Source of the DNA: Pseudonocardiaceae bacterium | Lineage (GTDB): Bacteria; Actinomycetota; Actinomycetes; Mycobacteriales; Pseudonocardiaceae | DNA: 59,837 nt | Assembly: GCA_009377865.1 (NCBI GenBank) | Contig: WHTH01000022.1 | Coordinates: 1-59,837, forward strand | Reading direction: 5' to 3' | Shown: one piece after another, positions 34,363 to 44,507 of the stretch | Layout: the number at the start of each line of letters is the position of its first letter | Position numbering within the stretch: position 1 is the first letter of the stretch | Translations under genes and position numbers: made by a program | Notes under the pieces: generated by a model | The model's database searches: none | The model's input: only the letters and a program-made list of their open reading frames with translations | What the model was told of the DNA's origin: nothing

Positions 34363-34785
34363 TCATCGCCCGAGCGAGTTCTGCAGCTCGGCGCGTAGCT
34401 GTGGGGTCAGGAGCTCGCCCACACGCTCCACCAGCAAGGTCATCTCGTAGCCGACCAGGCCGATGTCGCAGCTCGGCGCGGCGAGCACGGCCAGGCAGGA
34501 GCCGTCGCTGATCGCCATCAGCAGCACGATGCCGCGCTCCATCTCCACGACGGTTTGCACCATCTGCCCCGCCTCGAAGCAGCGGGCGGCACCCTGGGTC
34601 AGGCTGATCAAACCGGAGGCAACGGCCGCCAGTTGGTCAGCCCGATCGCGGGGGAGGTGGACCGAAGCGGTGAGCAGCAGTCCGTCCGACGACACGACCA
34701 CGGAGTGCGCCACACCCGGCACCCGACCGACGAAGTCGTCCACCAGCCACCCGAACTGACTCGGCTGCGTGCGTGGAGCGGTCAC
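34363..34785 (-). CDS. cvnB: Conservon roadblock/LC7 protein CvnB
   Basis: A 140-residue protein. Roadblock fold text: [80 protein letters not shown] and [20 protein letters not shown]. Roadblock proteins regulate small GTPases, here CvnD. Its ATG at 34785 overlaps the cvnA stop (ATGA), and cvnC follows after 27 bases, so all four are one operon. Confidence 0.94.
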   Translation of the reverse strand: MTAPRTQPSQFGWLVDDFVGRVPGVAHSVVVSSDGLLLTASVHLPRDRADQLAAVASGLISLTQGAARCFEAGQMVQTVVEMERGIVLLMAISDGSCLAVLAAPSCDIGLVGYEMTLLVERVGELLTPQLRAELQNSLGR

Positions 34786-37574
34786 TGCGTCTCCTCTCCC
34801 GTCCCGTGCCGCGGGCTGGGACCATCATCCTCGGATTCGGCGCCGTGACGGCCCTGGCGCCCTTCGCGGACCCCCCGCTGATAGCTGGCCAGCCGTCCGC
34901 CGATGGCCTCGGCACTACGTGACGGCGCGCCACCCGAGGCGGGTGCAGCGGCCTCGGCGGCACCGGGCACCAACTGCGCCCTGGGCTCCCGACGGGGCAA
35001 CCCCGCGGCGGTCAGGTCGCGTTCCGAGGGCTGTGCCAGCGCCGCCGCCGCCTGCCACCCCTCGTCGGCCGAGCCCCAGGTCACCTGACCGGGCCGCTCC
35101 GAGTCCTGTTCACCGCCGGCCTGCGCCGAACCCGGGGGAGACCAGCGCCCCGGTACCTGCCTGTTCTCGCTGAACCACGCGGACGCGACGTCGTCGAAGA
35201 TCGGAGTGGCCTGCTCGAGGTCCACCCGGCGTGAGGGGCGCTGCGACGCTTCCGGCTGCTGCTCAGCTGCCTGTCCGGATGACGACTGAAACAGGTCCGA
35301 GCCTGTAGAGCTGCCGGTAACGCTGTGGCTGCCGGCCGCCGGTGGCCGAGGGGGTGTGGGAGCGGGACCAGGTGGCACCCGGGATTCGCCGCCGCGCCGG
35401 GGAAGCTCACTGCCCGACGCGTGCCGGGCGGAAACAGCGGGAGACCAGTCCCCCACCGAGCGCGGGCCGGGCGTGCCGGTCGCCACGTCGGCCGCATTCC
35501 CGTTGGCGGCGGCCCACGAGTTCACGGTGGTCGCCGGGGTCACCGCGCCCGACCCCGGGGGGCTCGATGCCCGGCGCGGCAGAGCGCCGTTGTCGGCTCC
35601 GGAACCATGTGCCATCTCCTCGCCGCCGGCCGTCGCGGCGTCCACAGCCTGGGCCTCCTGCCCGTGACCTGCGTCGTCTGCCGAACGCACCAAGCCCGGC
35701 GGCAGGTTGATCGAGGCGGTCACCCCGACGCCGTCCTCACCAGCACTCAGCGTGACCGCGATTCCATGCCGAGCCGCGAGGCGGCCGACGACGAACAGGC
35801 CCATCCGCCGCGACACCGAGGGATCGACCGTCGCCGAGGTCGCCAGCCGCTCGTTGGTCCCGGCGAGTTCGGTCTCGCCCATGCCGACCCCGCGATCGTC
35901 GATCTCGATGACCAGCGAATCGTCGTGAGCCGACCGCGCAGAGATCATCACCTGGCTCTCCGGCGGGGAGAAGTGGGTGGCGTTGTCGAGCAGCTCAGCC
36001 ACCAGATGCACCAGGTCGCTGGCCGCGCGACCGGACACGAGCACGTCGGGCGGCGGCTCCAGTACCAGCCGCTGGTACTGCTCGACCTCCGAGACTGCCG
36101 CGCGCAGCACGTCGACCAGGCTCGTCGGACGCGCCGCCCGCTTGGTCGACTCGGTGCCCGCGAGCACCAGCAGGTTCTCGCTGTTGCGTCGCATCCGGGT
36201 CGCGAGGTGATCGAGCTGGAACAGGTTGTCCAGCGTCTCGGGATCTTGCTCGGTTGCCTCCAGCCGGTCGATCAGCTTGAGCTGGCGCTGCACCAGGCTC
36301 TGACTACGACGCGAGAGGTTGACGAAGATGTCGTTGACGTTGCTGCGCAGCTGGGCCTGCTCGACGGCCAGCCGCACCGCCTGGCTATGCACCTCGTCGA
36401 ACGCGCGGGCTACCTGGCCGATCTCGTCCCTGGTATGGACCGGCACCGGCTGCACCGCTTGGGGGGTGCCTCCCTCGCGGACCGTGGCCACGGCCTGCGG
36501 CAGCCGCCGCCCGGCGACCTCGAACGCGGCGCCTCGCAGCACGCCCAGCGGCCGCACAATCGAGCGGGCGATCACGATGCCCAAGGCGACGCCGAATGCC
36601 AGTGCGAAGAACAGCAACACCGCGTTCCACCCGGCGGTGGACCGGGCATCGTCGCGCAGGCTGATCGCCGTCGCCGAGACCTCTTCGTGCAGCGCGTTCT
36701 CTGACTGCAGCATCTCGCTGGTCGTCGCCGCGGTCCGGGCGTCCCAATCGTCGACGGGAGTGGCCAGCGGCTCGTCGGACTGGCCGCGGTCGAGCACCTG
36801 CGCCAGGATTCGCTGCCGCCCCTCCTCGGGCGCTGCGGTCACCGGATCGACGTAGCGGGCCTGCTGGGCCGGTGGCAGCGACGAGCGCAACGTGTCGAGC
36901 TGCGACTGCAACCGCACGTTGGCGGCGCGAACGGCCTCGAGCGTGGCAGCATCGAGCTGGTCGGAGATCAATGCGGGCAGCAGCAGCGAGTGTTGCTGGG
37001 CGACCTGCTCGCGCGCCGAGACCAGTGCGTGCCGCGCGGCGGCCTGCCCGGCGACGGCGACGTCGTCGAGCTCGCGGGTCAGTGCGGCATCCAGCGTGAT
37101 CAGCGGTTCGATGGCAGCGCTGTACTCGGCGATGACGACGTCGGAAGGCCCGCTCCCGGAGACCACGCTCTGACGTAGCGGGGACAAACCGTCGAGCGAG
37201 CCCATCGCCGCGGTGTAGCCGGTGTCGCGCAGGTGCCCGATCCCGGTGGCGGCCTGGCGCACCCTTGTCGCGGCGGCGTCGCCCGCCGCGAACTGCTGCC
37301 GCAGCGACGCCACGTCGCCGCCCCGGTCGTCGGTCACGTAAACGGCCGCGGCGTCACGCTCCCGTTGCAGCTCGCCCACCAGCGCCGACAGCTCCCGCTG
37401 GACACCGGCGACCTCGTTGATGCGATCATAGCCGGGTGCCGCACTCGACTGGTCGACAATGCGCAGCACACCCACGACGAGCGCGACCACGGTGGGGACC
37501 ATCAGCACAGCGATGAGCTTGACCAGCAGCGGCCAGTGCCGCCAGCTGCGCGGCGCCCGAGCGGGAGCTGTCAC
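34782..37574 (-). CDS. cvnA: Conservon sensor histidine kinase-like protein CvnA
   Basis: GTG 37574 is chosen as start ([20 protein letters not shown]), giving 930 residues; the open frame upstream is intergenic. Transmembrane segment 1 is [20 protein letters not shown]. An extracytoplasmic helical sensor with a nitrate/nitrite-sensing-like pattern follows ([17 protein letters not shown]), then TM2 ([20 protein letters not shown]), HAMP, and a GHKL ATPase ([30 protein letters not shown]). The last 250 residues are disordered and Pro/Ser-rich. The usual phospho-His region reads [20 protein letters not shown], without a canonical His, as in other CvnA proteins. It is the top membrane receptor of the conservon. 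Confidence 0.92.
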   Translation of the reverse strand: MTAPARAPRSWRHWPLLVKLIAVLMVPTVVALVVGVLRIVDQSSAAPGYDRINEVAGVQRELSALVGELQRERDAAAVYVTDDRGGDVASLRQQFAAGDAAATRVRQAATGIGHLRDTGYTAAMGSLDGLSPLRQSVVSGSGPSDVVIAEYSAAIEPLITLDAALTRELDDVAVAGQAAARHALVSAREQVAQQHSLLLPALISDQLDAATLEAVRAANVRLQSQLDTLRSSLPPAQQARYVDPVTAAPEEGRQRILAQVLDRGQSDEPLATPVDDWDARTAATTSEMLQSENALHEEVSATAISLRDDARSTAGWNAVLLFFALAFGVALGIVIARSIVRPLGVLRGAAFEVAGRRLPQAVATVREGGTPQAVQPVPVHTRDEIGQVARAFDEVHSQAVRLAVEQAQLRSNVNDIFVNLSRRSQSLVQRQLKLIDRLEATEQDPETLDNLFQLDHLATRMRRNSENLLVLAGTESTKRAARPTSLVDVLRAAVSEVEQYQRLVLEPPPDVLVSGRAASDLVHLVAELLDNATHFSPPESQVMISARSAHDDSLVIEIDDRGVGMGETELAGTNERLATSATVDPSVSRRMGLFVVGRLAARHGIAVTLSAGEDGVGVTASINLPPGLVRSADDAGHGQEAQAVDAATAGGEEMAHGSGADNGALPRRASSPPGSGAVTPATTVNSWAAANGNAADVATGTPGPRSVGDWSPAVSARHASGSELPRRGGESRVPPGPAPTPPRPPAAGSHSVTGSSTGSDLFQSSSGQAAEQQPEASQRPSRRVDLEQATPIFDDVASAWFSENRQVPGRWSPPGSAQAGGEQDSERPGQVTWGSADEGWQAAAALAQPSERDLTAAGLPRREPRAQLVPGAAEAAAPASGGAPSRSAEAIGGRLASYQRGVREGRQGRHGAESEDDGPSPRHGTGEETQ

Positions 37575-37908
37575 GGCAGACCACCCCGTCGGGCCCGGTG
37601 TCGCAAACGAATCGCTGCCACAGTTTGGGGTCCTTCCCCGGATCGACGGTGGCCGACCGGTGCGCCCGATCCGCGTCGTCACGCCCGTACTCGGCACGTC
37701 TTGCGGGTAGGGCCATCCGACGTCGAGCCGGTCGCGGACCCTGCGGTCACGGCCAGCAGCGATCGCCTGACTGCCCTCATAGGCCGTCTCCCCAGGTCGG
37801 CGAAGACGACGCGGCGGTTGAGTGTAGGCGTCTCGGTACCGTCCGACCAGCCCAGCCCCCGCGTAGGCGTGGATGATGGGTGCTTGCCCCCGCCTGAAAG
37901 AGGACCGC
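37575..37908. other. 334-base divergent promoter region between cvnA and the XPB helicase gene
   Basis: The stretch holds no supported gene. Two short direct copies of GTAGGCGT lie near the helicase side (about 37824 and 37863). No clear -35/-10 pair, operator or RNA element stands out. Both neighbouring genes must start transcription here. Confidence 0.5.
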
Positions 37909-39582
37909 GTGAGCCAGAGCCCCGATGCCGGACCGTTGATCGTCCAGTCCGACAAGACCCTGCTACTGGAGGTCGACCATCCCGCCGCCGCCGACGCGCG
38001 AGCAGCGATCGCGCCGTTCGCCGAGCTGGAACGGGCCCCCGAACACGTGCACACCTACCGCGTGACGCCGCTGGCGCTGTGGAACGCCCGCGCCGCCGGG
38101 CACGACGCCGAGCAGGTCGTCGACGCGCTGGTCAGCTACTCCCGCTACGCGGTGCCGCAGCCGCTGCTGGTCGATGTGGTCGACACCATGGGCCGCTACG
38201 GGCGGCTGCAACTGGCCAACTCGCCGGTGCACGGGCTGACCCTGCTGTCGCGCGACCGCGCCGTGCTCGAGGAGGTGCTGCGAAACAAGAAGATCGCCCC
38301 GATGCTGGGCGGGCGGGTCGACGACGACACCGTGGTGGTGCACCCCAGCGAACGTGGCCGCCTCAAGCAGGCGCTGCTCAAGATCGGCTGGCCTGCCGAG
38401 GACCTCGCGGGCTACGTCGACGGCGAAGCGCACCCGATCGAGCTGCGCGAAGACGGCTGGTCGCTGCGCAGCTACCAGCGCGACGCCGTCACCGGCTTCT
38501 GGGCGGGCGGCTCCGGTGTGGTGGTACTGCCCTGCGGTGCCGGCAAGACGCTGGTCGGGATGGCCGCCATGGCCGAGGCCGGGGCGACAACGCTCATCCT
38601 GGTCACCAACACCGTCGCCGGCCACCAGTGGCGCCGCGAGCTGATCGCCCGGACGTCGCTGACCGAGGACGAGATCGGCGAGTACTCCGGCGAGCGCAAG
38701 GAGGTCAGACCGGTCACCATCGCCACCTACCAGGTGATGACCCGGCGGACCAAGGGCGAGTACAAGCACCTCGACCTGTTCGACTCCCGGGACTGGGGCC
38801 TGATCATCTATGACGAGGTCCACCTACTGCCCGCGCCGGTGTTCCGGATGACCGCGGACCTGCAGTCGCGCCGCCGGCTCGGGCTGACCGCGACGCTGGT
38901 GCGCGAGGACGGCCGGGAGGGCGACGTCTTCTCGCTGATCGGCCCGAAGCGCTACGACGCTCCCTGGCGGGACATCGAGGCACAGGGCTGGATCGCGCCC
39001 GCCGACTGCGTGGAGGTGCGGGTGACGCTCACCGAGGCCGAACGGCTCGGCTACGCCACCGCCGAGGCCGAGGAGCGCTACCGGGTCGCGTCCACCGCGC
39101 GAACCAAGCTGCCCGTGGTGCGTGGCATCCTCGACCAGCACCCCGACGAGCCGACGTTGGTGATCGGGGCCTACCTCGACCAGCTCGAAGAGATCGGCGC
39201 CGAGCTCGGCGCTCCCGTGCTGCAGGGCTCGACCCGCGTCAAGGAGCGGGAGAAGCTGTTCGACGCCTTCCGCCGCGGCGAGCTGCGCACGCTGGTCGTC
39301 TCGAAGGTCGCGAACTTCTCCATCGACCTGCCCGAGGCAACCGTCGCGATCCAGGTCTCGGGGACGTTCGGCTCGCGACAGGAGGAGGCGCAGCGGCTCG
39401 GGCGGCTGCTGCGGCCCAAGGGCGACGGCCGGCAGGCGCACTTCTACTCGGTCGTCTCCCGCGACACCCTCGACACCGACTACGCCGCGCACCGGCAGCG
39501 CTTCCTCGCCGAGCAGGGCTACGGCTACCGCATCGTCGACGCCGACGACCTGCTCGGCCCCACCGTCCCTGAGAGCGAGTAG
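37909..39582 (+). CDS. XPB/Ssl2-type DNA repair helicase
   Basis: The product is 557 residues from GTG 37909 (SQSPDAGPLIVQSDKTLLLE). An N-terminal Helicase_C_3-like domain (about 10-170; GPLIVQSDKTLLLEVDHPAA, LTLLSRDRAVLEEVLRNKKI) precedes the superfamily 2 core. Visible motifs are LRSYQRDAVTGFW (Q region), VVLPCGAGKTLVGMAA (motif I), IIYDEVHLLPAP (DEVH, motif II), LGLTATLVREDG (motif III), the RED motif in VREDGREG, and QVSGTFGSRQEEAQRLGRLL (motif VI). Mycobacterial XPB is a 3'-5' ATP-dependent helicase linked to repair. Its presumed partner is at 30853-33156, on the far side of the conservon. Confidence 0.93.
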   Translation: MSQSPDAGPLIVQSDKTLLLEVDHPAAADARAAIAPFAELERAPEHVHTYRVTPLALWNARAAGHDAEQVVDALVSYSRYAVPQPLLVDVVDTMGRYGRLQLANSPVHGLTLLSRDRAVLEEVLRNKKIAPMLGGRVDDDTVVVHPSERGRLKQALLKIGWPAEDLAGYVDGEAHPIELREDGWSLRSYQRDAVTGFWAGGSGVVVLPCGAGKTLVGMAAMAEAGATTLILVTNTVAGHQWRRELIARTSLTEDEIGEYSGERKEVRPVTIATYQVMTRRTKGEYKHLDLFDSRDWGLIIYDEVHLLPAPVFRMTADLQSRRRLGLTATLVREDGREGDVFSLIGPKRYDAPWRDIEAQGWIAPADCVEVRVTLTEAERLGYATAEAEERYRVASTARTKLPVVRGILDQHPDEPTLVIGAYLDQLEEIGAELGAPVLQGSTRVKEREKLFDAFRRGELRTLVVSKVANFSIDLPEATVAIQVSGTFGSRQEEAQRLGRLLRPKGDGRQAHFYSVVSRDTLDTDYAAHRQRFLAEQGYGYRIVDADDLLGPTVPESE

Positions 39583-39606
39583 CCGGCCCATTCCTCGCGT
39601 GAACTG

Positions 39607-39627
39607 CATTTCGGTTCCGGAACGCGG
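39607..39627. repeat. Single degenerate copy of the palindromic repeat
   Basis: CATTTCGGTTCCGGAACGCGG (39607-39627) resembles the core CCGTTTCGGTTCCGAAACGG of the intergenic doublets. It follows the XPB helicase stop and lies between convergent genes. It is single and weaker than the others. Confidence 0.45.
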
Positions 39628-39733
39628 TCACCCCCCAGGAGCGCCGACGCCCTCATGTAGACGTAACGGGCCTCACGGGCGGGTGAGACCGTCGGAGGCG
39701 GCGCCGCGGGACAGCACGGCCTCGAAGGCGGGG

Positions 39734-40351
39734 TCAGCTGCGACGGTGCTTCAGCCTCCGGAGGATGACGAACAGCACGGTCAGACCTGCCACCACGGGA
39801 ACGAGGCGTTTGAGGACCGGCACGCCGGCGCTGTCGAGCAGGTTGATCTCGTCCGCCATCGGTGCCGGTGCCGGCCGGACCGGCGTCGGGGTGGCCGGTG
39901 CAGGCTGCTCGGTACCGAGCTTGACGGCCAGGCAGTCGGCGAACTGACCGATGATCTTGCCGCCGACATCGCTGATCAGGCCACGCCCGAACTGCGCGGG
40001 CCTGCCGGTGATCGACAGGTCCGTCACCACGGTCACCGCGGTCCCCGACCCGTTCTCGGCGAGCCGGGCGGTGACCGTGGCGGCCGCGGTGCCGTTGCCC
40101 CGCGCGTCCCTGCCCGAGGCCTCGATGACCGCATGGCGGGCGGCCTCGTCGCGCTCGGTGAAGCGGCCGGATCCCTTGTACTGCAGCGAGATCGGGCCCA
40201 CCTTCACCTTCACCGTCCCGGCGAACTCATCGCCGTCGTGCGAGCTGAGGGTGGCTCCGGGCATGCAGGGAACGACCCGCTCGAGGTCGAGCAGCGCCTC
40301 CCAGACAGTGTCGACCGGTGCCGGGACGGTGAAGTTGTGCTCCATCTTCAT
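39734..40351 (-). CDS. coxG: CO dehydrogenase accessory subunit G (SRPBCC, membrane-anchored)
   Basis: A 205-residue protein. Residues 1-150 are an SRPBCC lipid- or ligand-binding fold: MEHNFTVPAPVDTVWEALLD, LERVVPCMPGATLSSHDGDE, FAGTVKVKVGPISLQYKGSG, VTVVTDLSITGRPAQFGRGL and DVGGKIIGQFADCLA. A Pro-rich linker and a C-terminal helix (LKRLVPVVAGLTVLFVILRR, then basic residues) would tether it to the membrane. CoxG recruits CO dehydrogenase to the membrane and helps electron transfer to quinone. It is the last gene of the cox group, five bases after coxM. Confidence 0.92.
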   Translation of the reverse strand: MKMEHNFTVPAPVDTVWEALLDLERVVPCMPGATLSSHDGDEFAGTVKVKVGPISLQYKGSGRFTERDEAARHAVIEASGRDARGNGTAAATVTARLAENGSGTAVTVVTDLSITGRPAQFGRGLISDVGGKIIGQFADCLAVKLGTEQPAPATPTPVRPAPAPMADEINLLDSAGVPVLKRLVPVVAGLTVLFVILRRLKHRRS

Positions 40352-40356
40352 GCAGG

Positions 40357-41226
40357 TCAGCCTCCTTGGACGGCCAAGCCTGCCGCGGCGGCGACCGCCC
40401 GTCCAGTGAGCACCCTGGCGAGGTGCTCGCGGTAGTCGCCATCGGCGTTGCCGTCGGTCATCGGGCTGGTTCCCTCGGCGGCGTGCTGCGCAGCCGCGCG
40501 GATCACCTCGTCGCTGGCGGGCTGGCCCACCAGCGCCTGCTCGACACCGGTCGCGCGGATCGGCGTCGACCCCATGTTGGTCAGCACCACCCTGGCCTCG
40601 GCGATCGAGCCGCCCTCGCTGCGCACCGCCGCGGCCACCGCGACGATCGACCAGGCCTGCGCGACCCGGTTGAACTTCTCGTAGTGCGAGCCCCAGCCGG
40701 TGTGCTTCGGGATGCGCACCTCGACCAGGATCTCGTCGGGCGCCACCGCGGTGGTGAAGAAGTCCAGGAAGAACTCTGACGCGGGCACGGTGCGCCGCCC
40801 GCTGCTACCGGCGATCACCATCTCCGCGCCGAGTGCGACGGCCGGCGCCAGCAGGTCACCGGCCGGGTCAGCGTGGACCAGCGACCCGCCGAAGGTGCCG
40901 CGGTGGCGGATCTGCGGGTCGGCAACGGTGCGGATGGTCTTGACCACCAGCTCCGCATGCTCGGCGACCAGCGGGTCCCTGGTCACGTCGTGGTGGGTCG
41001 TCATCGACCCGATCACGATGGCGTCACCCTCGTCGCGGACCCCGCGCAGCTCGGTGAGCTTGCGCAGGTCGACCACCGTGGTCGGGGCAGCCAGCCGCAT
41101 CCGCAACACCGGCAGCAGGCTCTGCCCGCCACCGAGCACCTTGGCCTCCTCGCCGCCCTGCGCCAGTGCCTGTAGGGCTTCCTCCACACTCGACGGTGCG
41201 ACGTAGTCGAACGAAGCGGGGATCAC
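40357..41226 (-). CDS. coxM: CO dehydrogenase family FAD-binding subunit (CoxM)
   Basis: A 289-residue protein from GTG 41226 (VIPASFDYVAPSSVEEALQA), overlapping the coxL stop by GTGA. FAD-binding motifs: AKVLGGGQSLLPVLRMRLAA (about 32-51), TVADPQIRHRGTFGGSLVHA (GTIGGNL-like) and DPAGDLLAPAVALGAEMVIA. The C-terminal CO_deh_flav_C domain has LVEVRIPKHTGWGSHYEKFN, VLTNMGSTPIRATGVEQALV and YREHLARVLTGRAVAAA. The subunit passes electrons from the 2Fe-2S centres of CoxS to an acceptor. Confidence 0.94.
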   Translation of the reverse strand: MIPASFDYVAPSSVEEALQALAQGGEEAKVLGGGQSLLPVLRMRLAAPTTVVDLRKLTELRGVRDEGDAIVIGSMTTHHDVTRDPLVAEHAELVVKTIRTVADPQIRHRGTFGGSLVHADPAGDLLAPAVALGAEMVIAGSSGRRTVPASEFFLDFFTTAVAPDEILVEVRIPKHTGWGSHYEKFNRVAQAWSIVAVAAAVRSEGGSIAEARVVLTNMGSTPIRATGVEQALVGQPASDEVIRAAAQHAAEGTSPMTDGNADGDYREHLARVLTGRAVAAAAGLAVQGG

Positions 41227-43691
41227 CGGGCACCTCCTGATGCATCCACGGAACCGAGCCCGCCGCCGGCAGCGGTGTCGGTGTAACCCTCCGAAACGGA
41301 CTTCGCCCGGCCCTGGGCGGCGTTGATCGCCCGCCACACCGTCTGCGGCGAGCAGGGCATCTCGACGTCGCGCACCCCGAGGTGGCGCACCGAGTCGATC
41401 ACCGCGTTGACCACGGCCGGGGTGGAGGCGATCGTGCCGGCCTCCCCGACACCCTTGACGCCCAGCGGGTTGGTGGTCGAGGGGGTCTCGGTGCGATCGG
41501 TGACGAAGTTCGGCAGGTCGACGGCGCTCGGCACCAGGTAGTCGGCCAGCGTGCCGGTGATCAGCGTGCCGGCCTCGTCGTAGACCGCCTCCTCGAACAG
41601 CGCCTGCGCGATGCCCTGCGCGAGCCCGCCGTGGATCTGCCCCTCGACGATGAGCGGGTTGACCACCGTGCCCACGTCATCGACGCAGACGTAGCTGCGG
41701 ATCGTCACGTGACCCGTCTCGGTGTCCACCTCGGTCGCGCACAGGTGCGTGCCGTGCGGGAACGAGAAGTTCTCCGGGTCGAAGGTGGCATCCGAGTCCA
41801 GCGACGCCTCGACCCCGTCGGGCAGGTCGTGCGCCGCGAACACCGCAAGCGCGACGTCGGCCACCGTGGTGCCCTTGTCGGTGCCCCGGACGGTGAACCT
41901 GCCCCGGTCGTACTCGAGGTCGTCCTCGGAGGCCTCGAGCATGTGCGCGGCCACCTTGCGAGCCTTGTCCACCACCTTCTCGGCGGCCTTGACCACCGCG
42001 ATCCCGCCGACGGTCAGCGACCGGGAACCGTAGGAGTCCATCCCCTTGTGCGACGACTGCGTGTCACCGTGCAGCACCTCGACGTCGTCGAAGCCGACAC
42101 CGAGCTGATCGGAGACGATCTGACTCCACGCCGTCTCGTGACCCTGCCCGTGTGGCGAGGAGCCGGTGACGACCTCGACCTTGCCGGTGGGCAGCATCCG
42201 GATCGAGGCGTGCTCCCAGCCGCCCGCAGCGTAGGACAGTGATCCCAGCACCCGCGACGGCGCCAGGCCGCACATCTCGGTGAAGGTCGAGATGCCGATA
42301 CCCAGCTGCACCGGGTCACCCGCCTCACGGCGACGCCGCTGCTCGGCGCGCAGCCCGTCGTAGCCGAACAGCTCCTTGGCGCGCGCCGTGGCCGCCTCGT
42401 AGTTACCCGAGTCGTAGGTCAGCGTCGAGACCGTGGTGAAGGGGAACTCCTCGTGCTTGATCCAGTTGCGCTCGCGCAGCTCGAGAGGCTCCATGCCGAG
42501 CTCGACCGCGAGCTCGTCCATGATCCGCTCGATGGCGAAGGTGGCCTCCGGCCTGCCCGCGCCGCGGTAGGCATCCGTCGGGGTCTTGGTGGTGAACACG
42601 TTCGTGCAGGCGAAGTGATAGGCCGGGATCTTGTAGATGGCGTTGTACATGAAGGCACCGAGGATCGGGATACCCGGACTGACCAGCCGCAGGTAGGCGC
42701 CCATGTCGGCCATCAGCTCGACCTTCAGCCCGGTGACCGTGCCGTCCCGGCTCGCGCAGATCGTGATGTCCTGGATCTGGTCGCGCCCGTGGTGGCCCGA
42801 CACCAGCGACTCCGAACGGGACTCGGTCCACTTCGCCGGCTTGCCCAGCCGCTGCGCGACCAGGAAGGTGATGATCTCCTCCGGCGTCACCTGCAGCTTG
42901 CCACCGAACCCGCCACCGACATCGGGCGCGATCACCCGGACCTTGTGCTCCGGCACGCCCAACGTCATCGCGATCATCACCCGCAGGATGTGCGGGACCT
43001 GCGTGGCCGACCACAACGTGAGCTGCTCACCGGTCGGATCCATCACCACACTGCGCGGCTCCATGAACGCCGGGACCAGCCGCTGCTGCCGGAACCGGCG
43101 CCTGACGACGACCCCGTTGTCACTGGCGTCGCGGATGGCGTCCTCGACGTCACCGCCGGTGCCCACCTCGGCCGAGTCGAAGACCCACAGCGCGTTGCGG
43201 TTGGTCCCCTGCTCCGGGTGCACCAGGTCGGCACCGTCGGCCAGCGCCGCCTCCATGTCGAGCACCACCGGCAGGTCGTCGAAGTCGACCTCGATCAGCT
43301 CCAGCGCATCATGAGCCTCGGCAGCGCTGCGAGCGGCGACGACCGCGACCGCCTCGCCGGCGAAGTTGACCCGGTCCACCGCCAGCGAGGGCGCCTGCGG
43401 CGCCACCATGTCCGAGCTGATCGGCCAGGCGCAGGGCAAGCTGCCCTGCTCGTCGGCGAAGTCACGCCCGGTGAACACCGCAGCCACACCGGGCGCCTGC
43501 TTGGCCGCCTCGACCTCGATCGAGCCGATGGTCGCGTGCGCGACCGGGCTGCGCAGCACCGCGAGGTGCACCATCCCCGGCAACGAGATGTTGTCGGTCC
43601 AGCGGGTCCGGCCACTGATCAGCCGGGCGTCCTCCTTGCGCTTGCGCGACCGGCCCAGCTCATTGGCCGACGGTTGCGCCGTCGCGGTCAT
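41223..43691 (-). CDS. coxL: Form II aerobic CO dehydrogenase-like large subunit (CoxL)
   Basis: An 822-residue molybdenum-binding subunit of the xanthine oxidase family. It begins with the small domain (KRKEDARLISGRTRWTDNIS). Moco-binding regions include APDVGGGFGGKLQVTPEEII (about 255-274), the active-site loop TDAYRGAGRPEATFAIERIM (AYRGAGR at about 374-380), VVTGSSPHGQGHETAWSQIV and the catalytic Glu in GVKGVGEAGTIAST. True form I CO dehydrogenases carry AYRCSFR with the Cu-binding Cys; AYRGAGR marks form II, whose substrate is uncertain. The ATG overlaps the coxS stop by one base. It needs the Moco made by the moa genes here and the maturation proteins at 53.6-57.4 kb. Confidence 0.94.
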   Translation of the reverse strand: MTATAQPSANELGRSRKRKEDARLISGRTRWTDNISLPGMVHLAVLRSPVAHATIGSIEVEAAKQAPGVAAVFTGRDFADEQGSLPCAWPISSDMVAPQAPSLAVDRVNFAGEAVAVVAARSAAEAHDALELIEVDFDDLPVVLDMEAALADGADLVHPEQGTNRNALWVFDSAEVGTGGDVEDAIRDASDNGVVVRRRFRQQRLVPAFMEPRSVVMDPTGEQLTLWSATQVPHILRVMIAMTLGVPEHKVRVIAPDVGGGFGGKLQVTPEEIITFLVAQRLGKPAKWTESRSESLVSGHHGRDQIQDITICASRDGTVTGLKVELMADMGAYLRLVSPGIPILGAFMYNAIYKIPAYHFACTNVFTTKTPTDAYRGAGRPEATFAIERIMDELAVELGMEPLELRERNWIKHEEFPFTTVSTLTYDSGNYEAATARAKELFGYDGLRAEQRRRREAGDPVQLGIGISTFTEMCGLAPSRVLGSLSYAAGGWEHASIRMLPTGKVEVVTGSSPHGQGHETAWSQIVSDQLGVGFDDVEVLHGDTQSSHKGMDSYGSRSLTVGGIAVVKAAEKVVDKARKVAAHMLEASEDDLEYDRGRFTVRGTDKGTTVADVALAVFAAHDLPDGVEASLDSDATFDPENFSFPHGTHLCATEVDTETGHVTIRSYVCVDDVGTVVNPLIVEGQIHGGLAQGIAQALFEEAVYDEAGTLITGTLADYLVPSAVDLPNFVTDRTETPSTTNPLGVKGVGEAGTIASTPAVVNAVIDSVRHLGVRDVEMPCSPQTVWRAINAAQGRAKSVSEGYTDTAAGGGLGSVDASGGAR

Positions 43692-44215
43692 CACCGACCA
43701 CCTCCCGCCACACTGCTCGGGGAAACCCGCTCGGCTGCCGGACCCGCACCCGACGACATCATGTCCGCGGCGTCGCGCACCGCCTTGACGATGTTCTGAT
43801 AACCGGTGCAGCGACACAGATTGCCCTCCAGACCCTCACGCACCGCCGCGTCGTCCGGGTCGGGGTTGTCACCGAGCAGATCGATCGACTGCATGATCAT
43901 CCCTGGGGTACAGAAACCGCACTGCAGGGCGTGGTTGTCATGGAAGGCCTGCTGAACCGGGTGCAACTGCCCCTCACGGGCAAGGCCCTCGATGGTGGTG
44001 ACCTCACTACCATCGGCCTGCACGGCAAGGATCGAGCAGGACTTCACGCTCCGCCCATCGAGGTGCACCGTGCAGGCTCCGCAGTTGCTGGTGTCGCAAC
44101 CGACCACGGTGCCGGTCTTGCCCACCTGCTCCCTGAGGTAATGCACCAGGAGCATGCGAGGTTCCACCTCATCGGCGTACTTGACTCCGTCAACTGTGAC
44201 GGCAATGCGCGTCAT
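43691..44215 (-). CDS. coxS: CO dehydrogenase family 2Fe-2S subunit (CoxS)
   Basis: A 174-residue protein from ATG 44215, preceded by GGAGGAC. The N-terminal plant-type ferredoxin domain has [20 protein letters not shown], then SC (four Cys ligands). The C-terminal helical domain has [13 protein letters not shown] and [20 protein letters not shown] (four more Cys). Both 2Fe-2S clusters are therefore complete. It is the first gene of the S-L-M-G group. The last 15 residues ([17 protein letters not shown]) extend beyond the usual end. Confidence 0.95.
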   Translation of the reverse strand: MTRIAVTVDGVKYADEVEPRMLLVHYLREQVGKTGTVVGCDTSNCGACTVHLDGRSVKSCSILAVQADGSEVTTIEGLAREGQLHPVQQAFHDNHALQCGFCTPGMIMQSIDLLGDNPDPDDAAVREGLEGNLCRCTGYQNIVKAVRDAADMMSSGAGPAAERVSPSSVAGGGR

Positions 44216-44507
44216 GAGTCCTCCTGAGTCGGCATCGCGGCGGTCGTTCGAATAGCGAGACGTGAGGCGCCGTCAGACATGCCGGTGTCGCCCCCGCACC
44301 GGTGCCCGCGCGGGCCGCACGGCTGGCGGGCGGGCGCAGACTGGACTCACGGGGTCAGCCTCACTCACGTATCGCGATCACACAACTGCTCGGGCACTCG
44401 ACATCCGGGTACCCGCCCGACCCGCAGATGTGGCACCTGCCCGAACGGTCAGGTCGGCTGCCGGACCGGCTTTCATGGCACACCCCGCGTCCGTGACTGC
44501 CAGGCGT
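44216..44507. other. Region upstream of coxS, downstream of the broken tgmC
   Basis: These 292 bases should hold the promoter of the cox group. I see no supported gene and no obvious palindromic operator. CGGGCGGGTACCCG-type GC repeats are present near 44400-44420 but are not convincing. Confidence 0.4.
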